Assembly: GCF_005239225.2 (NCBI RefSeq)
Contig: NC_133302.1
Location: 18,889,357 to 18,953,356, forward strand
Length of the DNA stretch: 64,000 bases
Direction of reading: 5' to 3'
Source of the DNA: Populus alba
Taxonomy: Eukaryota > Streptophyta > Magnoliopsida > Malpighiales > Salicaceae
The notes under the pieces are model-generated. The model was not told the origin of the DNA. It did no database searches and saw nothing but the letters and a program-made list of their open reading frames with translations. Made by a program: the position numbers and the translations under genes. Positions 48,960-61,210 of this stretch are shown piece after piece; positions within the stretch are counted from its first letter, which is position 1; every line of letters begins with the position of its first letter.

Positions 48960-51393
48960 TTAGTTCCCTACATCAGATCCAGACGCTGAGGAGCTGTCAC
49001 TGTCAGAATCTGCAATAATCATGCAGTTAAAGAAAAATAAATGAGTTCACCAAACATCAGACCATAAGACATAACAATGACAGAAGTTGCAAAATTAGAA
49101 ATGTGAAGCAGTACCACTTGATGAAGATCCAGAATCACTGCTGGAGCTGCTTGAACTACTAGACCTACTTCCATTGTCTCCCAGTTTCTCCACGTGATTA
49201 GGTGACAAAGTGGAGACATTCCTTTCATCTGCCAGCAGAAGAAACAATGTTTCAAATAACCAATACAACTAAACTATAGGGTAACCAAAACGAAATTAAG
49301 ACTCATAAACAGAAAACTTTACCTGCTTTTGTTTCTTTTGGTGCCTCCACCACAACTGGTGCTGAGATCTGCAACCAAATATCAGTAGAAATTTAGCAAC
49401 CACAAATTCCTTTTAGAAAAGTACACTTAACGCTGAGAAATTTGGTCAAAGGCTTTACCTTCTGCTGCACATTCAGCTGAGAATCTGCTCTAGCTTGAAT
49501 GGCAAGCTCAGCTTTTCTCTTATTCTTGCTTAAACTCTTCTTATAGTTGGTGACGAACCTATCCAGCTCCCACAGAGTCTCCACATCAACACTGTCAATA
49601 TCCACTTCAATTTCATCATCATGTTGGGAGAGTGCTGAACTCCTCTTCTTTATTATCTGTACAATGTTGTCCAGTTTCTCTGAAGGTAGGCTCTGGAGGT
49701 TTGTACTAAGCTTCTGTTTCTCGTCATAGGTCATGTCTCTCTTGTTTGGATCCTTTGCCTTGGGCTTCTTTGGAACAGGGGTTCTACCAGAAGGTGTAGT
49801 GGTAATGGGTTTGGGTCTGGTATCAATAATAGGATATGTCATTGATTCTGATCTATCCAAAATCCTCCACATATCAAGAGGGGGTGGTACAAATGGAGGA
49901 GCCTTTCTTGATGTAGGTGTAGGAATGCCCACCTCATAACTGGAAGCAAACCTCATCTCATGATCATAATCCGACTTTATAACAGCCCACTTAGTCTCAA
50001 ATATATCCAATAACTGCTCTGCCATTACGTGAACATCTTGTCCTTTCGGGTTATACTTCATAGCATTGTGAAATGTAAGTCTCACATCCTCTGCAAACTC
50101 TTCCGGGGACTTGTACCAATTCTTGGTCAGCCTGGACTTCACAGTGCCCAAGTCCATGGGATGCTTGATGATGGTAAAGTAATCATGCAAACCAAGACCC
50201 TTCACATCAACAGGTGTATTAAACACCCAACCATGTTTATGCTTCATCAGTCTGTCAAGCAAAGCACTGCAATTCTTGAATATCTTAGTGCCTGTCCCAA
50301 ACCCAAACCCTGATTCCCCTGCCCCTTGCTTCTTCCCATTCAATTTCGACTTCTTATTACTCTCAGCTGGTGGAAACTTGTCTTTCGCAAGCAAAAACTC
50401 TGAATTTCTATAGAACTGATTTGCTTTTGGTGTCCTCTTCTCTTTCTCCACAAACTCACCCATGCCCTGGCTATTCTCCAGAACAGATATACTAAGCTGA
50501 TTCAAAGGCCTAGACTGCCTAGGAGTAGGAGTAAGAATAGGAGTTGTGCTCTCACGGGGAACACCCACTGATCCCACTTCTGAATTAACCCTCCTCAATC
50601 TTCTATCCACCCCATCATTTACCAGAACCACCCGCGAATGATTCAGCCTACCAACACTGAGCTGCAATTCTTTCGCCTCAATTTTCTTCACCAAACTCCT
50701 CACCAATTCAAGCTCACTCTCCAACTTCTTTCTGAGCTCCCTCTTCTCCTGCTTTGACCGCGATAACAAGTCCACCTTCACCCTATTATCCATCCCTTCC
50801 TTCAGCAGCACCCCATTCCCCACATGCAGCTCCCTCTCCACAACTTGCTCTCTCACACTGGGCACCACCTCCTGAACTTCCTGCCCATTTAGTCTGGTAG
50901 AATCATCTGAAACTACAATTGAGTGAGAAACAGGCTGTTGCCCTTGCTGGGCAGTATTTGTGTCTTCAACTGCTACAGGTTCTGATTCTCGCACTTCAAC
51001 CAAGTCCTTTTCGTAGTTCTCCTTGTCATTTGTTTCATTCCCAGATGCAGTTTCAGTAGCTGCAGTGGAGGTAGTTTTAGTTGCGGTTGCGGTTTCAGTT
51101 GCAACAGCGGAGGCGGTGGTTAGAGCAGTCGCAGTTTCAGTTGTGGCAGTTGCAGTGGTTGTTGTGGTGTTGATGTTATTTTTGCCAGCGGCTTCTGTGG
51201 TAGTAGTGGTTATATTTGTGTTACTGTTGTTATCAGTGGTGGTGGTGGTGGTGGCAACGGTGTTGATGAGGCTGTTCTTTTTGGGTCCCTTAAAGGCTTT
51301 TCGAGTATAAACCTTATTCTCTGTATACCTTTGTTTCTTTCTAACTTCTCCTCCTTCATTTCCTCCTTCTCCTACTACACTCTCAGAAGCCAT
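48960..51393 (-). CDS. GTE4-like bromodomain and NET (BET-type) transcription regulator
   Basis: Four exons on the minus strand: 51393-49459, 49368-49323, 49228-49115 and 49009-48960, giving 714 residues. Residues about 47-115 are a Thr/Ala low-complexity run. A charged, probably coiled segment follows (LLSRSKQEKRELRKKLESEL). The bromodomain spans about 366-472, with WVFNTPVDVKGLGLHDYF, IIKHPMDLGTVKSRL and the acetyl-lysine-binding Asn448 in MKYNPKGQDVHVMA. The NET domain is about 554-623 (MTYDEKQKLSTNLQSLPSEK, then EVDIDSVDVETLWELDRFV). The tail is Ser-rich and acidic, ending SGSDVGN. GTE proteins read acetylated histones. GTE4 of Arabidopsis maintains mitotic competence in root meristems. 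The three short 3' exons are easy to lose if the first frame is read through its donor at 49458. Confidence 0.92.
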
Positions 51394-53100
51394 ACATGTA
51401 CCACCTCAAAACCCTAACTTTCCCCTTTAAAACCGTAATTTCCTCTCAATCCCGTTTTCAAAACCCTAATTTCCTCAAAATTCCCCTAAACCCCCAAAAA
51501 TTAGGGTTTCCAGTATAACCACAACCCCAGAGAAAAACCCTACTTTCACTCCCAAATCAACCCAAACACAAACATAGAAATACAATTAGGGAAAAAAAAC
51601 GCGTAGAAACCACAAGAAATTAGGGTAAAGCACGAACCTTTATCGAATCTTTCACGATCTAAAAACCTATACATACAGAATCATGTATCTACACATCGCC
51701 AAACACACACAGTGTAAAAGATAGAGATTTCTTGAGAGAGAAAGAAAGAGAAGGTTAGGGTTTCGAGCTCTAATTTTGTGGAGATCTTCGATTCCTTTTG
51801 CCTTTCCTTTCTCTCTCTAAAACTTCAAAAAAAATGAGCACGAGACTTTCTCTCTCTAAAAAACGTTTCTCTCTCTAGAACTCGTCACCTTACTTTACTA
51901 ATCCTTTATCTTACAGGTGTACGGTGCCTGTGCGTTCGTGTATTTAAGTGTCGTGTTCGTGTAAGTATCCTAGCAACTTTCGAGAAACTTAGACCCACTA
52001 GATATATAATACGTCCTAGGCACGCTCCAATTAGATAGGGGAAGATGTGTGCGTGGGGTGGATGCGAGAGTGGGAATATTTGAGAGGTTAGTGGCGCGGA
52101 GTTTTGATTCTGGAATTTTGAAGGGTTCGCTCACGTAGGGAGAAGTGCGTGAGATATAACCTCTGGTTTTGGGTGGGAGTGGAAGAGGTTTTAGTGGTCG
52201 GCAGGGATTTGCACGCGCCAGAAGTGGGTTGCAGGTTTAGAGTAGTTAAAATTGGGCTGATGTGGCAACATCTATGCCGTTCAAAGTCAACAACAGATGA
52301 AGGGAGTGTTCTGTTCAATTCCTCAAACTGAAAACAACGGGAAAACGTTGTAGAGATGATATACAAATCAGTCCTCTATGTTTGAGGATTATTTGAAAAG
52401 AGTATCCAATGTGTTAAAATTATGAGATTTTAACATGCTATATATGATTGAGGTCAAATTTCAAACTCTAGCTGGTTTCCCGCAACATCACTTTTTAAAT
52501 TATTTTATTGGATATTGTAGTAATTAAAATAAATATTGGTAAGAAATCTATCAACATAAATTTTTAAGGGAAAAAAAAATCATTTTTAGTCAAAATTCCC
52601 TTTTTTGTACATTTTCTTTTTTGATGACAAAAATATATCTTTTTGATTAGCAATATGGTTTTTGGAATAAAAAATTAAGGAAATTAAAATATATATTCAT
52701 AAGAAGTCTAACTATTTAAATTAAGGAGAAATAACTACATTTTTTAATCAAAACTCTCTTTTCCTATTCATATTTTTTCTTTTTATTTTGAGAATATATA
52801 TATATTTAATTAGAATCATGATTTTTTAAATCAAAACTTGCTAACAAAAACACTTATACACATAAAAAAAAAAAAACAGTATGCATATACTCATAAAATA
52901 TTATTCACTTCAATAATGAAATTAAATTTTTTGTTTTGGTTGATTTTAATTTGAACAGTAAAATTACACATAAAATTAAAAATTTATGCCTTAGATTCAG
53001 AGGTAATTTAATCTTTTCAACTACTCATTAATTATTAAAGGATTGTTTAGAGATCCATGCATCATTTCAACTTTTTAGAATAATAAAATGAAGAATTTAA
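51394..53100. other. GTE4-like 5' flank and intergenic DNA
   Basis: The first 500 bp upstream of the ATG are AACCCTAA- and CTCTCT-rich, typical of plant 5' UTR and core promoter DNA. No TATA box is obvious. Beyond about 52380 the DNA becomes AT-rich with no gene. Confidence 0.4.
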
Positions 53101-53737
53101 AATCATTGACCAAAAGAGTTTTTCATTCTTTTATATATATATATATATATATAGCTCTTGGTATCAATAGAAATGAGGGCATGACATGGTCATTTTCATC
53201 TTTTCATAAATGCCTTTTGTAGATTCCATATTTGTGGAGAGGTTTTATATATATATATATATATATACATTTATTTAGAAAGTTGTTGGCATATAATCAT
53301 CATATGTCAAGGCATAGATGGCCTCTTTGTAGCCAAACCTACCCTCTCGTCATGTTATTGGAAGCATCGTTATGTTCTTTACTTCATGGTGCAACACATG
53401 TCAGTAGTAGATGAACAGTTTGTCATTAATGATTATTTTTCTTTTTCTTTTCTCTTCCCCTAAAAAGTATATGTTGGTCCTTTTTATTTTTAATATTTCA
53501 ATTTCATTCCTTATTTTTTTGATTTCGAATCTTTTTTTTTGTCATTTTATAAAAGTTTTGTTTATTTTTTAATTTCATCATTCAATCAAAAGTTTGAGGT
53601 GTATTTATTTTTCATTTTGGTCCTCATTCTTTTGATTTTTTCATTTATTAAAGTTTTTTTCTTTTCAATTTAACTATGTAATTGAAAATTTTTGGCTGCC
53701 CTCTCATTTTCTTTATTTGTATTTTCACCCTTACTCT

Positions 53738-53775
<38 letters not shown>

Positions 53776-54100
53776 TCCTTTTATATATTTGATTTTTTTT
53801 CTTCTAATTGTATCATTTAATATTTGATTTGTCGGGGATTTAACTTTGTGGTATTTCCATTTATGGTGCTTCTGATCTAGTAATTTAGGTCATAAGTTTA
53901 AAAAGTTAATACGAGTTGATATATTTTTGTTTTTGCCTCATTTTCTTTTTTGATTTCATCATTCGATATTATTTAAAAAATATATTAGCTTTGTGGTTTC
54001 TATTAATTATTTTTTCTTTCGAGTTATCTCGGTCTATTGTTTTAGGACACAAGTTTTGCAAGTTAATCTAAATTTACTTTTTCTTTATTATCTAGGTTAC
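53101..54100. repeat. T-rich repeat DNA with three (AT)n tracts
   Basis: (AT)n microsatellites lie at 53131-53153, 53246-53268 and 53743-53771. Between about 53430 and 53960, diverged T-rich modules recur (TTTTTGATTTCGAATC, TTTAATTTCATCATTCAATC and relatives). No coding signal. Confidence 0.6.
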
Positions 54101-54104
54101 ATGT

Positions 54105-54325
54105 TTAATTTTACAATATTGAGCATAACTCCAAATCTAATCGTTGAATGGAGTTGAAATTTTACAAGATGATTTCAAAGGTGTTGTTCGATGTTGGAGT
54201 AAAATGTCAAGTCAATCAGAATTCGATAAGATGCATGTCAGAAGTTACTATATAAAAACTTTATTATTTTCCTAATTGGTTTGAGATTATCTTTCCTTAT
54301 GATTTTTGGATTCTCGCTTGGTAAG
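54105..54325 (+). repeat. Repeat pair, copy 1 (other copy at 62232-62455)
   Basis: It shares ATTTTACAATATTGAGCATA, TGATTTCAAAGGTGTTGTTC, ATGTCAAGTCAATCAG and CTTTCCTTATGATTTTTG with 62232-62455, in the same order and strand. Similarity ends at CTTGGTAAGAATT. It is either a dispersed element or the left part of the duplication that carries the CLE genes. Confidence 0.75.
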
Positions 54326-54923
54326 AATTCCTTATTTTGTTTGGAGACATATATGACAACATACTACTTATATATTTTTGCAAGAATTCCATGTGCTACA
54401 AGGAGTACAAAATCAACAAAGATTTTAAAGATATTAAGGAAGAGAGGTTAACATCAATCTTTATGGGCAAAGAAGAGGAGGTGTATTGGCAACAGATTCT
54501 CCTTCAAATTCAAGGAGATAAAAGGCGATAGATTCTCCCTTAATTTCAACGAGATTATAGACGACAAATTTTCTTGGATTCGATATAAGAATATAAAAAT
54601 GGCTACTACACATTATTTAAATAGGGAATCTGACTTGTTTTTACTTATTGCAATTTATCAAGTGATAAATGAGGTTCAATGCATTTCAAGTTTGGTGTTT
54701 GATAATGTTTTGTTTTTTTGGAAGAAATTGATATATTGAAAGGGTTAGTCAGAAGGTATCCAAAAATAAGATACACGGACGAAAAGAAAAGAAAAGAGAA
54801 TCACAAAAACAAAAGCAAACACAAAAAGAAAGAAAAAGAAAGCCAACAAATATATAACTGAAAAAGAACAATATGATTGAAGAAGCTGATATGTCATGTT
54901 TAAAATCTTGATTTGGTGTTAGA

Positions 54924-55250
54924 CTAATCTATAATACCTTCAGACCCCATAATTAAAGTAGTGCTAGTAGCTATAAAGAACTTATCTACAGACTTGAGCC
55001 AATTCAAGAGGCGATAAAGAATTAGGGAGAAACTATCTTCGAAGACCGCAATTCCATAATTGGAGATTACCTTGTTCATGAGCCATATACTCCAACTAAC
55101 ACAACAAGAAAACATAGACCAAGCCTTACGTTGAAATTTTTCAAACATTAGATTGGGCCACTGATGTAAAAAATCATCCACACAGTATGAAATGCAACCT
55201 TTAACAGCCCACCAATCCAATAATTTCATCCATAATTTTCACACTGGTCT
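54924..55250 (-). pseudogene. LINE C-terminal fragment, minus strand
   Basis: The minus-strand frame reads VDDFLHQWPNLMFEKFQRKA, then WSMFSCCVSWSIWL, resembling the end of plant LINE ORF2 (pattern FFHQWPNL...FGKFQRKAW...WSIWL). It is a fragment with no retained ends. Its orientation is opposite to the LINE piece at 55570. Confidence 0.6.
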
Positions 55251-55569
55251 ATAATGAAAGAGAAGATGATTTGAAGTCACAATCTTATTTTCACCAATCC
55301 AAGAATTTGATAATGTGATTTAAGCTTTCAACAATCTTTATCTCTTCTATCATGAAGCATTAGATAGCTAAACGTTACCAAATCTTATTGCATGGAATTG
55401 CAGTAGGGCGGGAAATTCAGATTTCCGTATGTGTGTTCATGAATTTGTGTGTGGAAAATAAAAAGAGAAACACTAGAGATGAAGAGAGGGTGAGAATTTG
55501 AGAGTTTTTTCAATAGATATAAGATTGTGTTTTTGAAATAAAAGAGCTTGTTTTATCCCTTCTAGTGTT

Positions 55570-56050
55570 TCTAAGCCACCATAAATGGTTTCTCCCACCA
55601 ACATCCAGGACCTGATGGCTTCCAACCTTCTTTTCTATTAGAAGCATTGGCATCTTATTGGTGATTCTTTGTTTCATATGGTTAAAAGATGCTTTTGAAT
55701 CTGGTTGTTGTCTTTCCAAGCCAGCAGATACGCTATTAGTTTTCATTCCAAACGACCAAATCCAGTGAGCATGAAGCAATTCCGTCCTATAAGTCTGTGT
55801 AACGTTAGCTACAAGCGATTCTGACCAAGTCCGAGTGAATCGCATTCTTCCCTTTTTCTGGATTTGTTGATTACCCCACTTCAGGGTGCCTTTATATCTT
55901 GCAGATAATATAGTGCTTTTGCTCAGGAACTGCTTCATGCCATTCGGAAATCTAAGAAGAAGTTGGGTAGCGTTGCTATAAAAATTGATTTGGCCAAGGA
56001 TTATATATGATCAAGTGAAATGGCGCTCTTTGAAGCAGACATACTATGAT
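55570..56050 (+). pseudogene. LINE reverse-transcriptase N-terminal half, frameshifted
   Basis: Spread over three frames are GPDGFQPSF, KHWHLIGDSLFHMVK, DAFESGCC, PNPVSMKQFRPISLCNVSYK, LLITPLQGAFISCR and LLHAIRKSKKKLGSVAIKID, then LAKDY. These are motifs of the fingers and palm of plant LINE reverse transcriptases, in the correct order. At least four frame changes and several stops show that it is dead. It runs into the segment shared with the second CLE copy at about 56055. Confidence 0.8.
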
Positions 56051-56054
56051 TTTG

Positions 56055-56900
56055 CTATGTTGGGTTAGCAAACCGTTAAGCCCAACTACGGAAACCATGT
56101 CAAAATCAATCCATTACTTGAATATTGTCCTAAATGATCCATTAACAATCAAAGGTGTTTGATATTGAGGTAATCCATTACATTATCTCCGTTCATCTTG
56201 AGTGGTCTAATCTTTTCTGACTTGTAAGAAAAAAAGCACCAACTTTTTCATAGAAGAAGCTATATAAAAAGAGTCACAGGTCGTCATATCGTCGATGATC
56301 GTTACAATAAAAGCAAAATGACTGATATATTGAAAGATACTCAAGAAAGCAACATAGCTTTCTCTCGTTAAAGTACTTTTAACAAAGCCAATTCCACATC
56401 ACTGCTCATACATTTAACATAAACAGAAAGAAAATGGATCAAAGAGCCTTTCTCCGAACCAAAGTGATTGACTTAATACCGTACGATAAACCAAAAGCAG
56501 TGCCTGTCGTAGAATCATTAAAAAAAAAACAAACACACAATATCTTGATGAGCTCCATAATTTATAATTATGATCAAACTCAAACTTTATTAAGATATAA
56601 GGCCATCTTGGAAGGCAGCGCTCCCTAAAACAACTTCGTCAATAATGATGATGAGGATCTGGTCCTGCTGGTGTAACTCTATCGGGGGGAACACCAAGAG
56701 TAGACAACCGTCGATAATGCTCAAGTTTGGAGCGATCAAAACCTAAATCGAGCAAGAGGTGGCGGGTATTATTAGCATTTCCTTGCAATGCTTGACCCCC
56801 CTTGAGGATACGTGCCTCTGAAGTCAAGAAGATTGCTGAGAATAAAACCATTAACAAAAGTATCATTGCCCTTGAAGTTGAAGCAACTCTGCTAGCCATG
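56055..56900 (-). repeat. Duplicated segment carrying a CLE gene, copy 1
   Basis: From GCTATGTTGGGTTAGCAAAC onward, this segment matches 63179-64000 in order and strand, interrupted only by small indels (for example, about 27 bp present in copy 2 near 63337-63368 and absent here). The match starts at the edge of a LINE fragment in both copies. Confidence 0.92.
56639..56899 (-). CDS. CLE peptide precursor (CLE1-7 type), copy 1
   Basis: A single exon of 86 residues. The N-terminus MASRVASTSRAMILLLMVLF, with cleavage expected near SEA/RILKGG, is a signal peptide. A variable region contains HLLLDLGFDRSKLEHYRRL, which resembles the LLHELGFDLSKF-type stretch of Arabidopsis CLE5/6 (from memory). 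The CLE motif is RVTPAGPDPHHH at 74-85, followed by one extra Tyr. Positions R1, P4, G6, P7, D8, P9 and H11 of the CLE consensus are kept. Position 5 is Ala where Gly or Ser is usual. CLE1-7 peptides act through CLAVATA1-type receptor kinases in root, nutrient and vascular signalling. A TATA box is at 57033-57040 and an AATAAA-type signal at about 56586-56591. GTE4 lies next upstream in map order, as next to CLE3 in Arabidopsis (from memory). Confidence 0.9.
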   Translation of the reverse strand: MASRVASTSRAMILLLMVLFSAIFLTSEARILKGGQALQGNANNTRHLLLDLGFDRSKLEHYRRLSTLGVPPDRVTPAGPDPHHHY

Positions 56901-57032
56901 TATACTAGTATATGTTAAGAGAATAACCAAGTTTGGGAAGAAGGGTAACAAGCTAGATTTGTTTAAGTACTGGCCAGTAATAGCTTGAGCTTCGAAAGAA
57001 GAAAGTAGTAGCTTCCATGGAACATAATTTCA

Positions 57033-57040
57033 TATTTATA
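57033..57040 (-). promoter_or_regulatory. TATA box of CLE copy 1
   Basis: TATAAATA on the minus strand, about 135 bp upstream of the CLE start codon, which implies a 5' UTR of about 100 bp. Confidence 0.55.
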
Positions 57041-57059
57041 GGACAAAATCTAAGACCTG

Positions 57060-59220
57060 AGAAAATGACAAGGGACAACGTATAGTGGAGAGAATGTGGA
57101 GACCGACAAAGTCCATCCAAAGCGTGATTGTCGTCTACTTCATTAGAATAAAACCTTATGTTTTTTTTTTATTATGTATCTCACCTTAACGTTTATGTCC
57201 CATTCCATAGTCTTTATGCAAAGCATCTCCTTCTGAAAATGATAAGGGGAAGGTCTAGTCATCTGTGCTTGTACACTTGGCTGGATTTTAAAGTGAAGAA
57301 AATAACAAATAATATATACTAGCTGGTAATCTAAAAATATAATCGATCTACCAAATGAAGAAGTGACTTTTGCCTACACTCATCTTTTTTAGCAAGGAAT
57401 TTTCCTCCTTTGATTTACTAAGTCTTATAACCTAAGATTCGTTTGGTTTCATTTTCAATTTTCCTTAATTTGAAAATAGAAACAAAGGGAATTGTTTGTT
57501 TTGATGTTTTTTTCTTTATTAAAAAGACTAAGAAAAAAACTCACCATTTGAAAAACACCTTATTTGGTTTTAAGATTTTTTGACAAAGCATTATTGTTTT
57601 TTTATGTGTTTTAAGATTACTTGTTTTTGTTTTCATTATTGGGTTTTTTTTTTTTAAAAAGAAAAATTACGAAACAACATATTAATATCTGAATTATCAA
57701 ATTTGTCATTAACTAATAGATCATACCCTAAAAAGAAGAAGAAGAAGAAAACAAAATAAGGAAAAATAATAAAATCATCAACAAATTATGAGAAAGAGGA
57801 CTTTTTCATTGCTTACTTTGAGAAAAATACGAAACAACATATTATTTCTGAATTATGGAAATTTTCATTAATCAGTAGATCATTACCCCCAAAAAAATAA
57901 AGCAAAACAAGGAAAAACAAAAACAAAAATCGTCTATAAATTTTGAGAAAAGGGACTTTCATTGCTTACTTTGATCAATTAAGATTATAATATTCATTTC
58001 ATTTCTTGTAGTGAACAAACATGTGTTTTATAAGAAAAATATTATAGTATAAACTAAAATATTTAAAAGATATTTTATTGGTCATATAAATAATGACTCA
58101 TCTCATAATGTTTTTAGTTTTTTTCACTTTTTTTTGAAACGCCTCTAAAATCTATGTATTTTTTTTTGACCTTTTTTTAATCCTTTTATCATCTAATTTC
58201 ATGAGATAAAGTTTTAAATTGTAGTAGAAAAAACAAGATTAAAAGAGAAATGACCACAATATAAAAAAACTTAATTAAAAAATTACATTTACTAAATTTA
58301 TTTTTGAATTTTGACTAGAGTTCGAAAACTCATTTTGTTTATTTTTCAGTTCTTTAAAAAAAAAAAAAAGAGAAACTAATTTTTATCTGTGTAAGAAAAA
58401 CTCCTATAAAAGAACTTCAACCAAAACGTTAGATGATGTAAGATTAGTTGAAATATTGAGTTTCAATTTGGTTGCTTATTATGAAAATTAAAAGATTTCT
58501 TGCCAACCAAATGCCCAAATAAAATACCTTGAGCCAAAGCAAAGAAGGTATTTTTTTTTTTTGTTGAAACTTGCCTCTATGTGGATTTTCCACTGCATCA
58601 TAAGAGATTCAAGAATTTTAGAGCATCCACCATTGCAAACTTATCAGAGAATGAAGTGAGTTACATACTTTTCAAGATTCATAACAGTGGAGAAAAAGAA
58701 GAAGCTCAATTGTTTCTTTTTCTGAGTTAAAAAAGGGACAACCTGCCGAAAGATTGTCAATAAAATCCTTCTTGCAAGGAAATCCTTGATGACTCTCCCA
58801 TGCAATAACAGGAAAGAGAATACTTCAATTTTTGGTGGTGATATACTTTTCTATAGAAGAGGATAGAAAGAAGATACACATAGATAACGAATTCTATCCA
58901 AAAGATTGTTGCATGGCTTTGACCGCGTAATTCCCACTTCTCTCAATATGCCAAACTCCTTTTGTCTTCATGTTAGTGATGTAATTCAACAATAATTCTT
59001 TTTGTTCACATCTACGCCAATTTTTACTAGCAACCTTATAAGACTTTTATAGTCACTAGATTAAAAAATAATTAAAAATGCACTAGCTCCATATACAATC
59101 ATGTGCCACTACAATATAGTTTTTGGAGTATTGCATTATGGTCATCAATAAATATTGTTGCCAAACAATTTAACCAAAATTTAATCCACTTGTAGTGAGA
59201 CACAACACAATTAGAAGGGA
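57060..59220. other. Intergenic between the CLE copies, left part
   Basis: No gene was found. A short internal repeat occurs: GAAAAATTACGAAACAACAT with TTTTGAGAAA-type flanks at about 57660-57800 and again at about 57830-57960, ending GGACTTTTCATTGCTTACTT or close to it. Sequence near 58880-58990 faintly recalls a LINE zf-RVT segment on the minus strand, but it is too weak to call. Confidence 0.4.
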
Positions 59221-59521
59221 CAAGCTGTCAAAGAACCATCTCAACCCAAAAGTTTAAGCTGTTAGGTGAGGTTTCAGGATATAATTTATATTATTCTCTA
59301 ATATACCCCTTCAAGTGAAAGCTCTTTGTGCTTGAAACTTGCACAGGCCCACATTATCTTGTGCTTGATTTTTATCAAATAAATAAAGATAATAAAATTC
59401 AAACTCGTGACCACTAGGTCATCAAAGCTCTGATACCATGTCAAAAAATGATCTCAACCCAAAAGTTTAAATTGTTAGGTGAAATTTCAGGATATGATTT
59501 ATATTATTTTCTAACACAAGC
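59221..59521 (-). mobile_element. Intact TRIM retrotransposon with 5-bp target duplication
   Basis: The element is 59226-59516 (291 bp). It has two 78-bp terminal repeats, 59226-59303 and 59439-59516. On the minus strand the 5' LTR starts TGTTAGAAAATAATATAAAT and ends TTTTTTGACA. The primer-binding site TGGTATCAGAGC (59438-59427), complementary to the 3' end of initiator methionine tRNA, follows directly. A purine-rich ACTTGAAGGGG precedes the 3' LTR. The host duplication CAAGC is perfect on both sides (59221-59225 and 59517-59521). There is no coding capacity, so it depends on enzymes from another, probably copia-like, element. Confidence 0.92.
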
Positions 59522-61011
59522 CATGTTTTGAAAAACCTATATCAAGGCCGGTGGATTCTTTGGCAGTTTAGACGTTTGGCCAATTATAATAACCTTATGA
59601 TCATTTGGCAACTGCAAATAGACATTGCCCCTTTTAGATCGTTAAGCATCAATGCCTTTCAAATTTTCTAGTGCTAATCTTTCTTGTACTCGTTGTAAAA
59701 GTCGAAGCTACAAGCCCTAATTCTATACCTTATAATTCTTGGGTAGTTAAATCATGATGACGGGAAAATGACAAGTCCTCCATTCATAAAGTTATTATGA
59801 TAGGGGGGGGGGGGTCATCGCCATCCTATGTTTTGATGCACTGACAATTCTTTATCATGCACTGATAATTGATCATTAACAAATAAATTAAATTTATCAT
59901 GCACTGGCGGCGCCAAATTAGAATTCAAGCTTTGAATTGCCTTTTATTTTTGTATAAACTTTACCCCCGCATGCATATTCAATAATCTGAAAGGTGTACG
60001 TGGCTTCATGTAAGGTAGTGTGACTCTACATGGATTTGCCCTAGCTAGTGAGTTTCATGTGATGATGAAGAAGGAAAAACATTACCTTACATGATGACCA
60101 GTTGCTCAGTTATGTTTTCAGCTAAAAGAAGCCCTAGCCACAGTATTTTCTCAGAACTTGCATGTTCATATATAATTCACTAGTTATATGAAAAAAATGA
60201 GTCCAGGTGAAACACAAGAATTAACAAAATGAAAATGTGCACCAAGAAAATTAAATCTCTTCATTAATTTCATATCTCAGGCGATACTACAGGTTGATTT
60301 GGGCAATAGTGCAGGACATAACATCACTTGCCAAAAAAGTTGAAAGCATACACATTTGCATTTCTGCGCTGCATAATCCCTTCAACAATATGTTAGCACC
60401 ACAAAAAAATCAAGAAAAGAATGATGAAAAAGAAAAAAAAATAAACTATAATTTAAGGGTTTTGCTTCCCCTCGTTTTCTTTGAACAATTTCAAGAAATA
60501 AAAAATTTAGTTCTTTAAGATCATCAAAGAGATGAAGAACGGAGAATCTATAAAGATGTCAACGATCAAAATCATGCCACATGTTTAAGAGATTATATAA
60601 GATGAAGTGGTTAACATTCTGTCGACGGTTAAAGTAGTTAATATTGTTAGGCAGTTAGAAACAGTTAGAAAAGCTGTTAAATATTGGAGAAAGAAACTAG
60701 TTTATGTCTGTAGATTAGTTATAAATTCAGCTTCAATCGAGGACATTTTAATTTTTTTTACTCCACGATTTACGAGCCGTGACAGTATAAAACACTAAAA
60801 ATATATATATTTTTTCAAGTGTCCTAGATTTCTAAATTTTTGTCCCTCCTCCTTACGATTTAAAAGTTGCAAACTCTTGAAACACTAAGGGAAAAATGAG
60901 CTTTCGAAGCACATGAAATCTCCTTAGATTTTTATCCTAATAAATTTAGTTTGAATCAAACCTAGAAAAACTGATGGGAATATAAAACACTAACACTATA
61001 GCAATTATAGA
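59522..61011. other. Intergenic between the CLE copies, middle part
   Basis: A run of 12 G lies at 59803-59814. Short open frames at 60294-60518 and 60607-60798 have no recognisable features. No gene is called. Confidence 0.4.
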
Positions 61012-61210
61012 GCAAACCAAACACCAAGCAGCTTACCTTAGGTAGGGCGTATTAGGGGTGCTAATACCTTCCTTTTACGCAACTAATCCTTTACCTTAGA
61101 ATCTCTCTGAAAGATCCAATTAGGTTCCTAGTGACCAAAATACTTATAAGTGACGACTCCTTTACACAAAAAAAAAACCCTGAAATCAATCGAGGATCGC
61201 CGCTCCGCCG
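61012..61210 (+). repeat. LTR-like fragment, relative of copies A and B
   Basis: AAGCAGCTTACCTTAGGTAG, then TTAGGGGTGCTAATACCTTCC, GTGACGACTCC and CGCGAGGGTGTGACA follow the same order as at 1960-2178 but are clearly diverged. It is an isolated fragment of the same LTR superfamily. Confidence 0.6.

Noticed and set aside
51023..51310. Valine-rich plus-strand frame opposite the GTE4-like gene
   Set aside because: It is the antisense shadow of the Thr-rich repeat in the real minus-strand gene.
58880..58990. LINE zf-RVT-like fragment on the minus strand (WHIERSGNYAVKA)
   Set aside because: Similarity too short and uncertain to call.
59427..59438. Possible tRNA fragment (match to initiator tRNA-Met 3' end)
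   Set aside because: Only 12 nt, and placed exactly at an LTR edge; it is the primer-binding site of the TRIM.
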